A stretch of DNA of 64,000 nt from Isoetes taiwanensis (lineage: Eukaryota > Streptophyta > Lycopodiopsida > Isoetales > Isoetaceae): assembly GCA_021234155.1 (NCBI GenBank), contig JAJEKV010000885.1, positions 1-64,000 of the forward strand, read 5' to 3'. Positions within the stretch are counted from its first letter, which is position 1, and each line of letters begins with the position of its first letter. The notes below the pieces were generated by a model. That model saw nothing but the letters and a program-made list of their open reading frames with translations, was not told the DNA's origin and did no database searches. The translations under genes were made by a program, and so were the position numbers. Shown one piece after another: positions 32,044 through 42,375 of the stretch.

Positions 32044-33832
32044 ATGTCTATGAAGGTAATCTTGGGTTCTTCATCAAAGATGCGATAAGGGAGATGCGAT
32101 ATGAATTTACTATCATGGTAGTATAATTGTCTCTTCCTCTGTATCAAGTCACCAAACCTTGGCCTTAACGTGTTTGGCGTTCTATGGTAATTGCAGAGTG
32201 CGGATATTGACAAGCATTCTATAAGAAAAAACAACCTAGAAGATCTTGTAATGGCAGTCGCGGAAGCAAAGGTTAATAGTACATAATTTCTTTACGAGCA
32301 CAAGTTCTTTTCTTGACATCACTGCAGAGCAGAAAGGAGAGATTTATCCATGCCATTTGATCATAACTTAGATTCATTGGCCTTCAACAATGTCTCTGAT
32401 GAGCGTGGAAGTATGCATATGTTTGTTTCATTTGAGATAACGTATCATATGCTTCGTTTGTATGTTATAATGAAATGTGTTTAGAAAAATTGTTGTTTGG
32501 TTTGTTGTCAAAGAAGAGCATGGATTATATACTTTATGGGATATATTGCCTCTACAAAAAGGGATTTCAAATTGAAAGTGCACGAGGAAAAGTTTTGAAT
32601 GGTCTACAAAAAAAGAAGCCAGTTATCCAAATTGAAGAAAACTTTAAAAGTACAAATCTGAGAAAGTGTGTATTTTTAAAAGCATTTCACTTGATTGTTG
32701 TTTCTTTCAAAATGGGAAGCCTCTTAATCTTGTTAACTAATACTGTCTTTGTGTAGCATCTTAATGTACAACAAATAGAATGTGAAGTGGAGGGCATTTT
32801 ATTTGGGCATATGGTGTTTTAATGTGAGTGAGCCTTTCTCAAAACAGGCTGACTGTATTTTGCAAAGGCTCAAGATGCTTGATACTTCATTGGTGGGGAA
32901 CCAATAGTCCTAATCACAGCAGATCAGGTCAAATCCTCTTTCTACACAAGAAACAAACTGTTCTGGGCCGCAGACTCGTTCCTAATAGGCATTCCCTCAT
33001 GTTTGCCAGATTGTGTTGCATGAAGGTGTTATAAGAGAGAAGCCCTTGGATGAGGACGAAGCTCATCTGTTTATTGAGGGTACAGTGCTATGTTGTTAAC
33101 TCTGCATTAAGGAAAGGAAGCATGGGAGTTCTCGAATTGTGATTTATATATGAAATCCCTCTTCATAATAGAATGTGTATTGGAAGTTGTAGCCATGCTA
33201 GACGAATTTATGTCGAGTATTATGTTAAAATGTCTGTAGGGTGTCAAAGGTAAATGTCTGAACTAATATTAGATTTTTGCACCATCTGATATGGTTCAAT
33301 TTCAGTATATTCCAAATCGTCAGCACACACAATAAGTGGAATTATTGTTGTCAATTTGGAAAATGGCTTAAGAAAAGGTGGCATAGATAAGGCTGAGGTA
33401 AATATAGTATTTTCTATGCGTATTAGTGAAACTGTATGTCACTTGGAATGCTCAGAGCATTTACTACTGTCATGTTGCAGATCTATTTTCATCCTATACC
33501 AAAACAAGTGGTTGAGATGTTGGTAAGTAACTTGATTTGGCAATTAATTTTAGGCTGCATATATGAAGTATCTTCACACTTGATAGATTAAGGAAGGTTC
33601 GGTTTTCTATGCACCAGGGGGTCTTTTGGTTGAGCACCCCCTTGTCTCACCATTAGTAGAAGCAATGGTAAGAGACTTCAAGGAACACATAATTTAGAGA
33701 GTGTATAATTTTCTGGATCCTCTTTTCTAAGCTTATATGTATTTTGGTTACTTACAGGTTGGTTCTCTTGATAGTGTAATGGGTCTTCCCAAGGACCTCA
33801 CCACTTCTCTCATCCACGAGGTATTACAATAA
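32044..33832 (+). CDS. Maf-family nucleotide pyrophosphatase, eight exons
   Basis: Maf proteins hydrolyse non-canonical or pyrimidine nucleoside triphosphates to monophosphates. Exons by family match and GT/AG sites: 32,044-32,117 (MSMKVILGSSS..REMRYEFTIM), 32,197-32,271 (SADIDKHSIRKNNLEDLVMA), 32,848-32,927 (ADCILQRLK..PIVLITADQ), 33,010-33,079 (IVLHEGVIREKPLDEDEAH), 33,306-33,397 (YSKSSAHTISGIIVVNLENG, then LRKGGIDKAE), 33,481-33,522 (IYFHPIPKQVVEML), 33,587-33,667 (IKEGSVFYAPGGLLVEHPLV) and 33,758-33,832 (VGSLDSVMGLPKDLT, ending TAA). Conserved words present are GSSS, ADID, ITADQ, REKP, GGLLVEHPLV and DSVMGLP. Oddities: a 1-base shift in exon 1 (around 32,084) and another in exon 3 (around 32,893), and Lys where ADIDE normally has Glu. 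All splice sites are intact, so either a young pseudogene or base-calling errors. A Helitron end lies three bases before the ATG. Confidence 0.85.
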
Positions 33833-34540
33833 CGCCACCTTGCTAGCCTATGGGACATGATTGACGACTTGGGAATGTTCTTGCTCGAGTGTACACATGG
33901 AGGAGAAGCTGGTGAATTCTTGATATCCCTGTGTGAGCAATACTCATAAAAAGATGTATATATATACTCATAAAAAAATGTCTTCAGCATCCTCATATGG
34001 GTTGTCCATCCGTTGATTTAGTCTGTTTAAAAGAATTTTTTTAATCGGGGTCTCATTGAAAGGTGCCTAACATAATTCACATATTTCTTTAGAAAGGGTA
34101 TTGCATCAGCCTTAAACGCGTTTTGTCAAATATATTTAAAAGCTCATGAAAGGATAAATATTAACAGAAGATTGAATTCCCAATCTTTTGCATTGTCAAG
34201 AGCAAGCAAATGGTTTCATGGGAATGTAAGTTGTAACACTTTCTAGCTGCTACATGCTAAACTGTGCTAAAACTAATTCGACGGACTTATATTGCACTCA
34301 AAATGGCAACCTAGAATAGAACCCTCTTGTTTGAAGGGTGCCTCTCTAGCTTAATCATATGTTTGGATCTTCCTTGGACAGTAGAAGGTCGAGCTCAAAG
34401 TTAATTAAGCAAGAACAGAGCAACGTGGAATAAAAAACCTGTGGAAGAAGAGAGCAATATGGAACCAAAATTTGTGGAAGAACAGAGCATTGTGGACCAA
34501 CTTAAGAATAGAGCATTATAAGAGATGGGCGAAATGGGAT
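33833..34540. other. 3' flank of Maf, no gene seen
   Basis: AT-rich DNA with short open frames only. It may include the Maf 3' UTR; no clear polyadenylation cluster stands out. From 34,425 the sequence becomes purine-rich, leading into the Helitron remnant. Confidence 0.3.
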
Positions 34541-34544
34541 AGTA

Positions 34545-34842
34545 AGAAAATGGAAAAAAGGGTAAATGGAAAAACAGAAAAGGAAAAGGGGGAAAAGGTA
34601 AAAGGAAAAGGGAAAAAGGAAGAGGAAAGAAAATGTGAATTCGTTTAACAAGTGCTTCAGTGTGTCATTCACAGTTCCTAGCTATGCCTAGCAACGCTGG
34701 TCTCCATTTCTATAACCTTTTTATAGTAGCTGGCCATGCAACTCCTATGTGGGCTGCTTATGCAAGTCTTGTCTTACATGCTAGACCAACATAGCTTACA
34801 TGTTTTCAACTTATGCCCAAAGCTGTTGGGCATTATAACTAG
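34545..34842 (+). mobile_element. Helitron remnant with intact 3' end (purine-tract family)
   Basis: The 3' terminus is complete: TTTTCAACTTATGCCC, hairpin GCCCAAAGCTGTTGGGC (34,815-34,831, 6-bp stem), eight bases, CTAG (34,839-34,842) followed by T. The stem differs from the 16,206 hairpin yet keeps pairing, which supports a conserved structure. Upstream is a residual 85-bp purine patch (34,553-34,638) and a partial hairpin-like word GCCTAGCAACGCTGG at 34,686. The 5' end was not found. It appears to be an old, shrunken member of the family. Confidence 0.7.
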
Positions 34843-34913
34843 TTTAGATTATATTTGCTTGATTGTGGTTTCAATGCAAGAGCTTATCATGGTGCGACAT
34901 TTTTTTGCAATAA

Positions 34914-34965
34914 TTAAACATTTGATTTCTGATGCCATTGGATAGATGCTAGTACTAGTATAATA
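34914..34965 (+). repeat. Dispersed repeat, copy 1 (second copy at the window end)
   Basis: The words ATTTGATTTCTGATGCC, TTGGATAGATGCTAGTAC and TAGTATA recur at 63,938-63,983 with minor changes. Both copies end near a TAGTATATA/TAGTATAATA word. The nature of the element is unknown. Confidence 0.6.
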
Positions 34966-35080
34966 TGTAGATATTCAAAGTCAAGATTCAATATCATACA
35001 TTGAAAATCAACTTGTTTGATATTCCAATGCCTTCAAAAACACTTGTGTGATAAAAGATTGCAAGATTCAATATCATACA

Positions 35081-37875
35081 TTACAATGACAATTTAGAAC
35101 TCAAGACTTCCCCGTGTTGCACATGTTTATTACAAACCCAGGCTGCTTTTCCATCATGGAACATAATGCGTTGAAGACCAAAGTCGGATTTCATGTCTAT
35201 CTCCTTTCCATTCCTTACCAATGTTTTAAAAAATTCTCGAAGCTCTAATTCACGATCATTGGCATTGGCAGTCGTCCCCAAAATGTCATTTATGCATGCA
35301 GTGCCTGTGATCTTATTGATAAAATTTTGGACAAATGGCAGTTCACCTGCAATGTATTTGAGCACATCTGGGAGCCAACGTGGAACAACACTAGGAATAC
35401 CAAGCGCAGCAAGCACCCATCTGAAGCAAAAAGCAAGACATGTGAGAGTGGGGCCAATACCTTTGAGCGATCTATTACCCATTTTTCTTTAGCGGTTACT
35501 TTGATCCCTTTCTGGCCTGGTACTACATGGTGACCACCCACCTTTGATTCACATAATAAATGCAACTTGATGCTTCTAGCAAAGAAATCTGCTGTTAGAT
35601 TTTGGATCATATTATTATCATCAGTAAAATACGGTAGGCATGGCATGCGTTGCTCTGAAATTTCTATCAGAGTAGCTAATCTTTGCAATATCCGAACTTC
35701 CTCTGCTTTTACATCATCATATAGTTTATCTAGCCGACTCATAATTTCCTTCTGTCCAGACACAAGTTCCTTCTGCACAACCATGACTACATCCACTTTA
35801 TTGTTAATTTCATCCACTTTATTTTTAATTTCATCCATTTTCAGATGAAGCTTATCTATTTTGTCCGTTGATGACGGATCAATTCCACATGTGCTATTAT
35901 CTTTGCTGAATGTTGACATGTGTTGCCCTTTCACTGATTCCTTGACGTCATGACCTGCAAGTTTTTCCATCTCCTTATCCATATCCTTCAGTTCCTCTAA
36001 CTTTTGCTTCATATCTTGCGTCCAATGTTCCCATTCATGAACAAATAAAAGCTCTCTAATAGTTGTTTCTCTAACATCATTAAGGTCTTTAGCACCCCAT
36101 CTGTGTATACATGATGGCCCATTTTGTTTAGCCTTGTCTTTAATTCTGCTAGATAATACAACATCATACTCTTCTGAGATATCCAAATTCTGGACAGATT
36201 GTGGCCGTATCACCAATTCATCTAATTCAACACATGTAGACTTGGCACAAATTCTAAATACCTCGTCCATCAATTTAGAAAACTCAGTTCCTACTTCTGG
36301 ATTCTCTTTATGCTCGCGGGAAACACGTAGCATGATGTCGATCCAATGACGGTCAGTCCAAAGACCCTTTTTACCCCCTATTTGTATAATAAAGGTAATG
36401 CCAATATTGTTTGTATCTGTGGCAAAGCTTATCCAACCATCTCCAACATAATAGGGATCAGAGTATAATTGCTTTAATTTGACCTGCAAATTTGTGAATA
36501 TTCCTGAAGGAAGCAACATGTTCTTCTTTTCAACGCAATCATATCTACGACCAAAATAGAAAAAATCTCGACCAATTTGTGGCCATCCTGGTAGAGGATT
36601 TGTTAAGAGTGCAGGAACTAATATAAATGTACAATTATTTTCTTCTTGGTATTTGTAAAGAATGCCCAATTTCTCCAAGCAATCTATGATTGCATCCAAA
36701 TATATTTCTTCACTTATCCTCAAGAGATATTGCTTCATCTCTACTAATTCAAAACGATCTTGTTGCACCAGATCTGGTCGTATGAAGATTGCAATCACTT
36801 CTCTAACAAACCACTGCACATCCAAGATAATGAATTCCTTGGTGTCATTAAAGTAAATGAGTTCTCCCATATCAAACAAATGCTCTGTTGCATCTCTTAT
36901 CAACTTCTCTGAGATCTTGTACTTGATGATCAAAGGTCCCAAAAGTCTGATAAGCTGTCGAAATGGAATGATTTTCTGGCAGTGATTTTGACGTAAAGAA
37001 AACCATTTATGTCCCTTAAAAGCTGTATTTAGCTTACTGATTATGTGACCACACAATTGAGGAATCTGAGGCCTCTGTTTAAGAAGATTATTCAAAGCAC
37101 CTTTAAGTTGAAGTTTGAGAGGCTTCAATTGCTGGGGCTTTAAGGCTATGATTCCAAAAATACTTTGTTCTAAAGTGCCAAAATCCAGAAATTTGGAATA
37201 CTCTCCAAGATATCTCTCAAGGAGCATATTAGCATGTGTTTTCATATTTGTGGGTAGAGGTTGATGAGAATTTGTGAAGTAATTTACAACTATAAGAACC
37301 TTTGGCATTGCAAGGGAAGAAGGGGAACGATGAGAAGCAATAAATCGGAGCCAATAATCAAGAGAGGATTGAAATTGTTGGCTAGAACGAGAATTGGGTG
37401 CTCTACATACAACTAAGAAAAGATCCTTATCAGAGCCTTTAAGAAAGAGGTGATGAAAAGCATGATATTCCTGTTGGCCGGCCAAGTCACAGATTTGCAG
37501 TTGTTGCTTTCCAAATTGAAGAGTGGTTAGGTCCATACCTCTTGTAGAATTTGAAGGACCATGTGACAGCAGCTTTAGAATGAAACGATTTTTGGTCAAG
37601 CCCTTTCTGATTGTTGACTTCCCAACGCCCGGATCTCCACATATGAAAAGCTTGGCAGCATTCGGCAGAACCCTTTCTTGGTTAGCAAGATCACTACCTG
37701 AAAGGATCTCATTCCATTGGAGCAGATTCTTTGCTTCAGCTTCCAACAATTTTGATTCCCAATCACAACTTAAGTCCTTCAAAATAAAATTGGTCTTCGG
37801 TGCATTTAGCATTTGGATTTGTCCAATTCTAGTCGTCACATTATTCTTGAGTCTCCGGATTTTTGCAGCTTGCAA
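35081..37875 (-). CDS. LRR-ROCO protein (TORNADO1-like): Roc GTPase, COR and C-terminal region
   Basis: ROCO proteins couple a Ras-like GTPase (Roc) to a COR dimerisation domain; the plant relative TORNADO1 adds RI-type LRRs upstream. The long frame (35,290-37,875, 861 codons from the first Met) shows the P-loop GDPGVGKST (residues 80-88), a switch-like STRGMDLTTL, the G3 motif DLAGQQEY (130-137) and a degenerate G4 (VLIVVNYFTN, no NKxD). The COR region is about 310-480 (LLGPLIIKYKISEKLIRDA, GELIYFNDTKEFIILDVQWF). A heptad-rich coiled coil lies at about 655-745 (MDEIKNKVDEINNKVDVV). The natural C-terminus lies in another frame (35,482-35,081: SLKGIGPTLTCLAFCFRWVL, LPDVLKYIAGELPFVQ), so a 1-base frameshift near 35,480 ends the long frame with unrelated residues. 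The LRR part lies upstream (37,880-38,900). An upstream intron or a true start further 5' is likely. Confidence 0.85.
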
Positions 37876-37879
37876 TGCA

Positions 37880-38900
37880 TGATCTTGAGGGCTTTTGCCA
37901 AGCTCTCAAACACCTTCATCTCAATTCCATTTTCACGGAGATCTAATGTGAGCAATTTGCATTGCTCACTTTCCGCTTGTGCAAGGCTATGGGCCTTGTG
38001 CTCCAATTTGGTTGTCGGAGATCTAATATGCGCAATTTGCATTGCTCACTTTCTTGAAGAGCTTGTGCAAGGCTATGAAGCCTTGTGCTCCAATTTTGAA
38101 AGAAGAGATTAATGTGCGCAATTTGCATTGCTCACTTTGTTGAGCTTGTGCAAGGCTATGGGCACCTTGTGCTCAATTTTGTTGCCGGAGAGATCTAATG
38201 TGCGCAATTTGCATTGCTCACTTCTTGAGCTTGTGCAAGGCTCTGGGAGCCTTGTGATCCAATTTTGTTCTTGGAGAGATTAAATGCGCAATTTGCATTG
38301 CTCACTTTGAGCTTGTGCAAGGCTCTGGGTGCCTTGTGCTCCAATTTCGTTGAGGAGATTGTAATTCGCAATTTGCATTGCTCACTTTTGAGCTAAAGAC
38401 TAGAGCTACTGGAGATGGCAATTTGCATTGCTCAATTTTATTCTTGGAGAGATGTAATGTAAGCCAATTTGCATTGCTCACTTTGCAGAGCTTGTGCAAG
38501 GCTAAAGCTGTGATCAATTTTTTGTTCTTGGAGAGATGTAATGTGCGCAATTTGCATTGCTCACTTTGTAGAGCTTGTTGGGCCTTGCAACCTCAATTTT
38601 GTTCTTGGGAAATGTAACCCTGCAATTTGCATTGCTCTTGAGCTTGTGCAAAGAGCTCACAATTCTTAGAAGAATGTAATGTGCGCAATTTGCATTGCTC
38701 AACCCCAATGCATTTTTGCAAGGCTTTGCAATTTGCATTGCTCACCAATTTAAGTTGCCATGGCAATTTGCATTGCTCACTTTGCAAAGCTTGTCTTGCA
38801 CCTTGTGCTCCAATTGGTTTTGAAGAGCATCAATTTGCGCAATTTGCATTGCTCAATTTGTTGAACTTTGTGCAAGGCTCGAGCAACCTCATATCCCCTC
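37880..38900 (-). pseudogene. Degenerate RI-type LRR array of the ROCO gene
   Basis: On the minus strand the core SEQCKLRTLDLSGNKIGAQG followed by AHSLAQAL recurs, which is an RI-type leucine-rich repeat of about 28 residues. The DNA word GCAATTTGCATTGCTC (plus) marks 14 units, starting at 37,952, 38,032, 38,118, 38,204, 38,288, 38,368, 38,418, 38,464, 38,547, 38,622, 38,684, 38,728, 38,763 and 38,839. The first spacings are 80-86 bp (expected 84), then several collapse to 35-62 bp. Many spacings are not multiples of three, so no single frame spans the array. The unit adjoining the GTPase (TLDLRENGIEMKVFESLAKA) is intact. Possible causes are decay, recombination between repeats or assembly error. 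Confidence 0.8.
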
Positions 38901-39027
38901 TTTGTTCACCAAGGCTCAAAAGCTCACCATTCAACAAGAGCCTGGCCTTCTCCCCAATGCATTTTTTTTGGAGCCGAATTTTGTTTGACCATGGGCAAAG
39001 GGAAGCAATGAACATGGGGAGAAGCAT
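38830..39027 (-). pseudogene. Possible N-terminal part of the ROCO gene
   Basis: The open frame from 39,027 reads MLLPMFIASLCPWSNKIRLQ and continues with GEKARLLLNGELLSLGEQRG before it runs out of frame into the first LRR. It leads directly into the repeat array in the right direction. It could be the start of the protein or an internal exon. The start codon cannot be decided from sequence alone. Confidence 0.4.
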
Positions 39028-39345
39028 TGGTATTTAAGCACATTTTTTTTTTAGTAAAAGCATAAACAAAATAAGTTAAGTCGTCTTCTCTACATCATGC
39101 AAAATTTTTAGAGTGTAGAAGAAAATGCAAAGTAAATTTTAGAGCTCCGTTCTTTGACACGCGGATGCGGAACAAAATGCCAAAATGTGGTAGGTCTTTT
39201 CTGTAATCAATAAGCAAAAAAGAAATTATATCAGGGTCATCGTTTTCTTTCATTTTTAATCAGAGCATACAAGTATTCATTTTGTCCCAATCGTTTTGTT
39301 TGCATCTCTCGCTTTACTTTTTTGAATGCCATCAACTTACATGCA

Positions 39346-39560
39346 GCTCATGGCAGCTCAGCCTTTTTATCTTCTTGGGCCCATGGCAGCTCATCTTAGT
39401 GGTTTGCACATCGCAATCTGTCATCGCCATTAAGTCTTTTTTATTGCAGCTCAGTCTTTTTAAGCCATCGCCATTAACTCTTCTTGATGGCAGCTCAGTC
39501 TTGCTCACGGTCGCCTGGCCCATGTCTTCTTCTTGGGCCCATGTCTTCCTGGCCCATGTC
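39346..39560 (+). repeat. Irregular short-word repeats (GGCAGCTCAGTCTT, GGGCCCATG)
   Basis: The word (T)GGCAGCTCAG(T/C)CTT occurs at about 39,350, 39,446 and 39,489, with a related GGCAGCTCAT at 39,384. CTTCTTGGGCCCATG occurs at about 39,371 and 39,529, with GGCCCATGTC nearby. It is a mosaic of small duplications with no coding interpretation. Confidence 0.6.
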
Positions 39561-39831
39561 ACGAGACTGTGTTGTATACAACATGCTATGAATAGACATG
39601 CTTTTAACTAGCCTATGCTATTCCTAAACCCATGTCTATGGTCTTTTAAATTTCCTCATGGTTCAGGCATCACTGTGCACTTGTAGTGTAGTCCTCAAGG
39701 GAAAAAAAAAAACGTTGAGCCTATTCCAAATGACCCATATTTCCCAAGCTTTAAGTATTTGGAAACAATTTGATTTGGCCACATGCTCCAACACTTGTTA
39801 TCTCTCATGCTACATGGCTTATGCTACCGTA

Positions 39832-39880
39832 CTAGTAACGCTGCCCAATGTTACTGGGCATAGGTTGAAGTCTGTAAATA
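39832..39880 (-). mobile_element. Helitron 3' end (purine-tract family), minus strand
   Basis: Read on the minus strand: TTCAACCTATGCCC, hairpin GCCCAGTAACATTGGGC (39,859-39,843), then seven bases and CTAG (39,835-39,832) followed by T. The preceding word matches the other 3' ends (TCAAC(T/C)TATGCCC). The body must extend to higher coordinates; a second hairpin-like word GCCTAGCATTCTTGGGC lies at 39,922-39,938 but lacks CTAG. The 5' end was not found. Confidence 0.6.
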
Positions 39881-41060
39881 TTTTGGCTGTAATCTGAAAA
39901 GCGTGTAGTAATAATGATGCCTAGCATTCTTGGGCTTTACTTGAAAACATGTAGATGATAAGCATGCATGCACCTACCATCTACACTGCACACACCTAGA
40001 ACTGCAGCGAACCTAAACCTTAAGCCTAGCATGGAATCTTGATCATCTTGCGGCATCAAATTTTGACCATTGAATCACTTTATAAAGCACGCATTGTCGA
40101 ACATTGCTTAGGAAAAAAATGTGAAAAATAGAGACTTCCTCCCAAGAAACTCCGGTATGGAAGATGCGCATGATCCTATAGGGGATAATAGTTTAATGTG
40201 TCAATGTTAACTTTTTTCTTTCTCTAGGGGCATATGTCAATGCCTTTGCCTTAATCCTAATCCTATCTTATCTTATCCTAATGTAGGGCATAGGCAATAG
40301 TTATCTACATTCAATATAGAAGGAATAATTACATATATCAACCACTAAAGATGTTTTTTTATATTTCAAATTAATTCTCCATTATTCTTAGTTATAGCAA
40401 ATTGCCCACCTTTGGTGGCACTCTACTTCATTGGCTAAGAATCGGTGGGCACTACGTTGCATTAGCAAGAAATTAAAAGTGAACTTTGAATATTTTGTAA
40501 CATATTTATAAAAATGTCACTCACGTTTATGACAAAGGTGGGCACTCCATGTGGTTGACTACATGTAGACATTGCATTGGCTAAAAATTAACTTTGGATG
40601 TTTTGTAACACATTAAGAATGTGGCATGTATATGCGGTATGATTATGCAGTATGACGTTTATAAAGTTCGAGTAAGGATAATGAAGATGATCTTTTCTTT
40701 AATGTGAAAATAGATCTTCATTTTGGTTAAATATTCTCACAAATGGCTAACATATATATCATTTTGTCAAAATTCCCGATTATACGACTTTTTGAAAGAC
40801 AAATTCAACCCCTTTCCATACAAAATTTACCTCGGGTAGTGGCAAACAAACCCCTAACTCATATGGGTGCGTGTGAAAATGGGTCGGGAAAAACCCCTAT
40901 GAGTCACTTTCGGGCACATTGTATGGCCCCGATGTTGAATCCCCTTCATGCTCCAACATTTGTTATCTCTCATGCGACATGGCGAGAGATAGTTGTTATC
41001 TTGTATAGCATAAGAGACAATGAGAGATAATTATCTCTGGCCAAACCATAGAATTAACAA
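39881..41060. other. No assignable gene
   Basis: Only short open frames. The 34-bp word CATGCTCCAACA(C/T)TTGTTAT and CTCTCATGC(T/G)ACATGGC occurs both at 39,783-39,817 and at 40,949-40,983, so a dispersed repeat is present. At 41,019-41,034 AGAGATAATTATCTCT is a perfect palindrome. Confidence 0.3.
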
Positions 41061-41200
41061 CCCCAACCCCCTTTTCTTAACCCCTCATCCGTGAGGGAGA
41101 AAATTACTAAAATAAGTGATTTTTGAGGCGGCATAAGTAATGCCCTATTGTCACAAACCTACGTGCAAGATATGGAAAATTCAAGAGAAGCACATATTTA
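41061..41200 (+). repeat. Direct repeat, left copy (partner at 42,240-42,375)
   Basis: The segments share CCTTTTCTTAACCCC, then TATTGTCACAAACCTACG, GAAAATTCAAGAGAA and CACATAT, in the same order and orientation, 1.18 kb apart. Between them are a C-rich start and divergent filler. They could be diverged terminal repeats of a small element or two copies of one repeat. No primer-binding site or coding sequence supports an LTR retrotransposon. Confidence 0.6.
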
Positions 41201-41556
41201 AACTTTAAGTAAGGTACTACATTGACAATAATAAGTACAAAGACCCAAAGGGCAAATCAAGAATAAGAACTCATGAACAAAAATGCTCGAGATCACCAAC
41301 AAGATCTAGAGCTAAAAACAAGGCCAAGATATGGAGGATACATGAGGATACATTGAGAATAACTAGCGTTGAAGAACTCAGAATGGTTTCTTCAATTCAG
41401 GACCATTCATATATATATGGACAATATTGCATGGTGTCTTCTTGTGAAGGCTCACGGTTGGCAAGGTGCATGTGTGACATTTGATGACATGCAAGCAGCC
41501 ATGTACCATCATGATTGACAATTCTATGTATGATCAATAATATGACTAACAATCTT

Positions 41557-41830
41557 AGTGGGGTGATCCACTTGGTAAAGCATGAAGCTTGTAACTAATA
41601 GGCCTTGGGTTCAAGTCCTCTTTGCACCATAGCACTTTTGAATGTGTGGCAACCATATTGGTATTGTACATGTATAGTTGTCACATTACTCTCTCTTAGG
41701 TTTGAGCCTTTCGAGAGCGTAACTTTAGCCAACCATTGTGAACGAGAACCTTCAACCTCCAGGATCAAACACCCAATATTTGCTAAAAATAATGTCAAGT
41801 TCCAAAGGAAGGGCTCGATAAATTGAAGTC
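41557..41830 (+). mobile_element. tRNA-Thr-derived SINE-like element
   Basis: The head (about 41,562-41,628) resembles a plant tRNA-Thr: an A-box-like TGATCCACTTGGTAAAGC, an anticodon-loop word GCTTGTAACTAATAGG (TGT anticodon context) and a B box GGTTCAAGTCC (41,609-41,619, one mismatch to consensus), ending TTTGCACCA. The acceptor stem does not pair, so it is not a tRNA gene. About 200 bp of unrelated body follows. Neither the 3' tail nor a target duplication could be defined. Confidence 0.55.
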
Positions 41831-42239
41831 GGGTAATGTGATAGGAGCTACATTGCTTGGGCTCTGTTAGATTTAGGAATGAAATGATAACTTGGAATAG
41901 AAACTAAAGAAATATTTGGAACAATACAAGGAGCATGATCAAAATGCAAAAGCTTGAGATGATATAAACTTCGAAACACAAATAAGATTTGACTCACAAG
42001 AAGATCTAGATGATGGACTTGGAGATAGATCTAAAAAAGCATGCAGAGGAGCTTAGAACGACTGGTAAAATAGGAGACATGTTGGAAAGGAATCATCTGG
42101 AGCAAGAGTGGGCTGGATGTGACAATTGGAGATGGCACCTCTGAATCGATGACAAGGGCATGGGCTGGAATTGGGCCAAACTAGAACTAGGACTAGAGTG
42201 ACATCAAGAACCAGGTCACGGACTGGGATGGGACTAGAC

Positions 42240-42375
42240 TGGAAACCCCCCTTCCCCTTTTCTTAACCCCCGTTCTTCATGTGAGAGATGATCGGAGCCG
42301 AGACGGCATGGCAGACGGCTATTGTCACAAACCTACGAGTATGATTCGAGAAAATTCAAGAGAAACATATATTTC
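42240..42375 (+). repeat. Direct repeat, right copy
   Basis: Partner of 41,061-41,200, sharing CCTTTTCTTAACCCC, CTATTGTCACAAACCTACG and GAAAATTCAAGAGAAACATAT. See the left copy for interpretation. Confidence 0.6.

Noticed and set aside
37952-38855. A 16-bp DNA repeat (GCAATTTGCATTGCTC) as a CRISPR or regulatory array
   Set aside because: It encodes the conserved EQCKL part of RI-type LRRs on the minus strand, adjoining a ROCO GTPase.
41557-41632. A functional tRNA-Thr gene
   Set aside because: The A and B boxes and anticodon-like word are present but the acceptor arm does not pair and the D-arm is degenerate.
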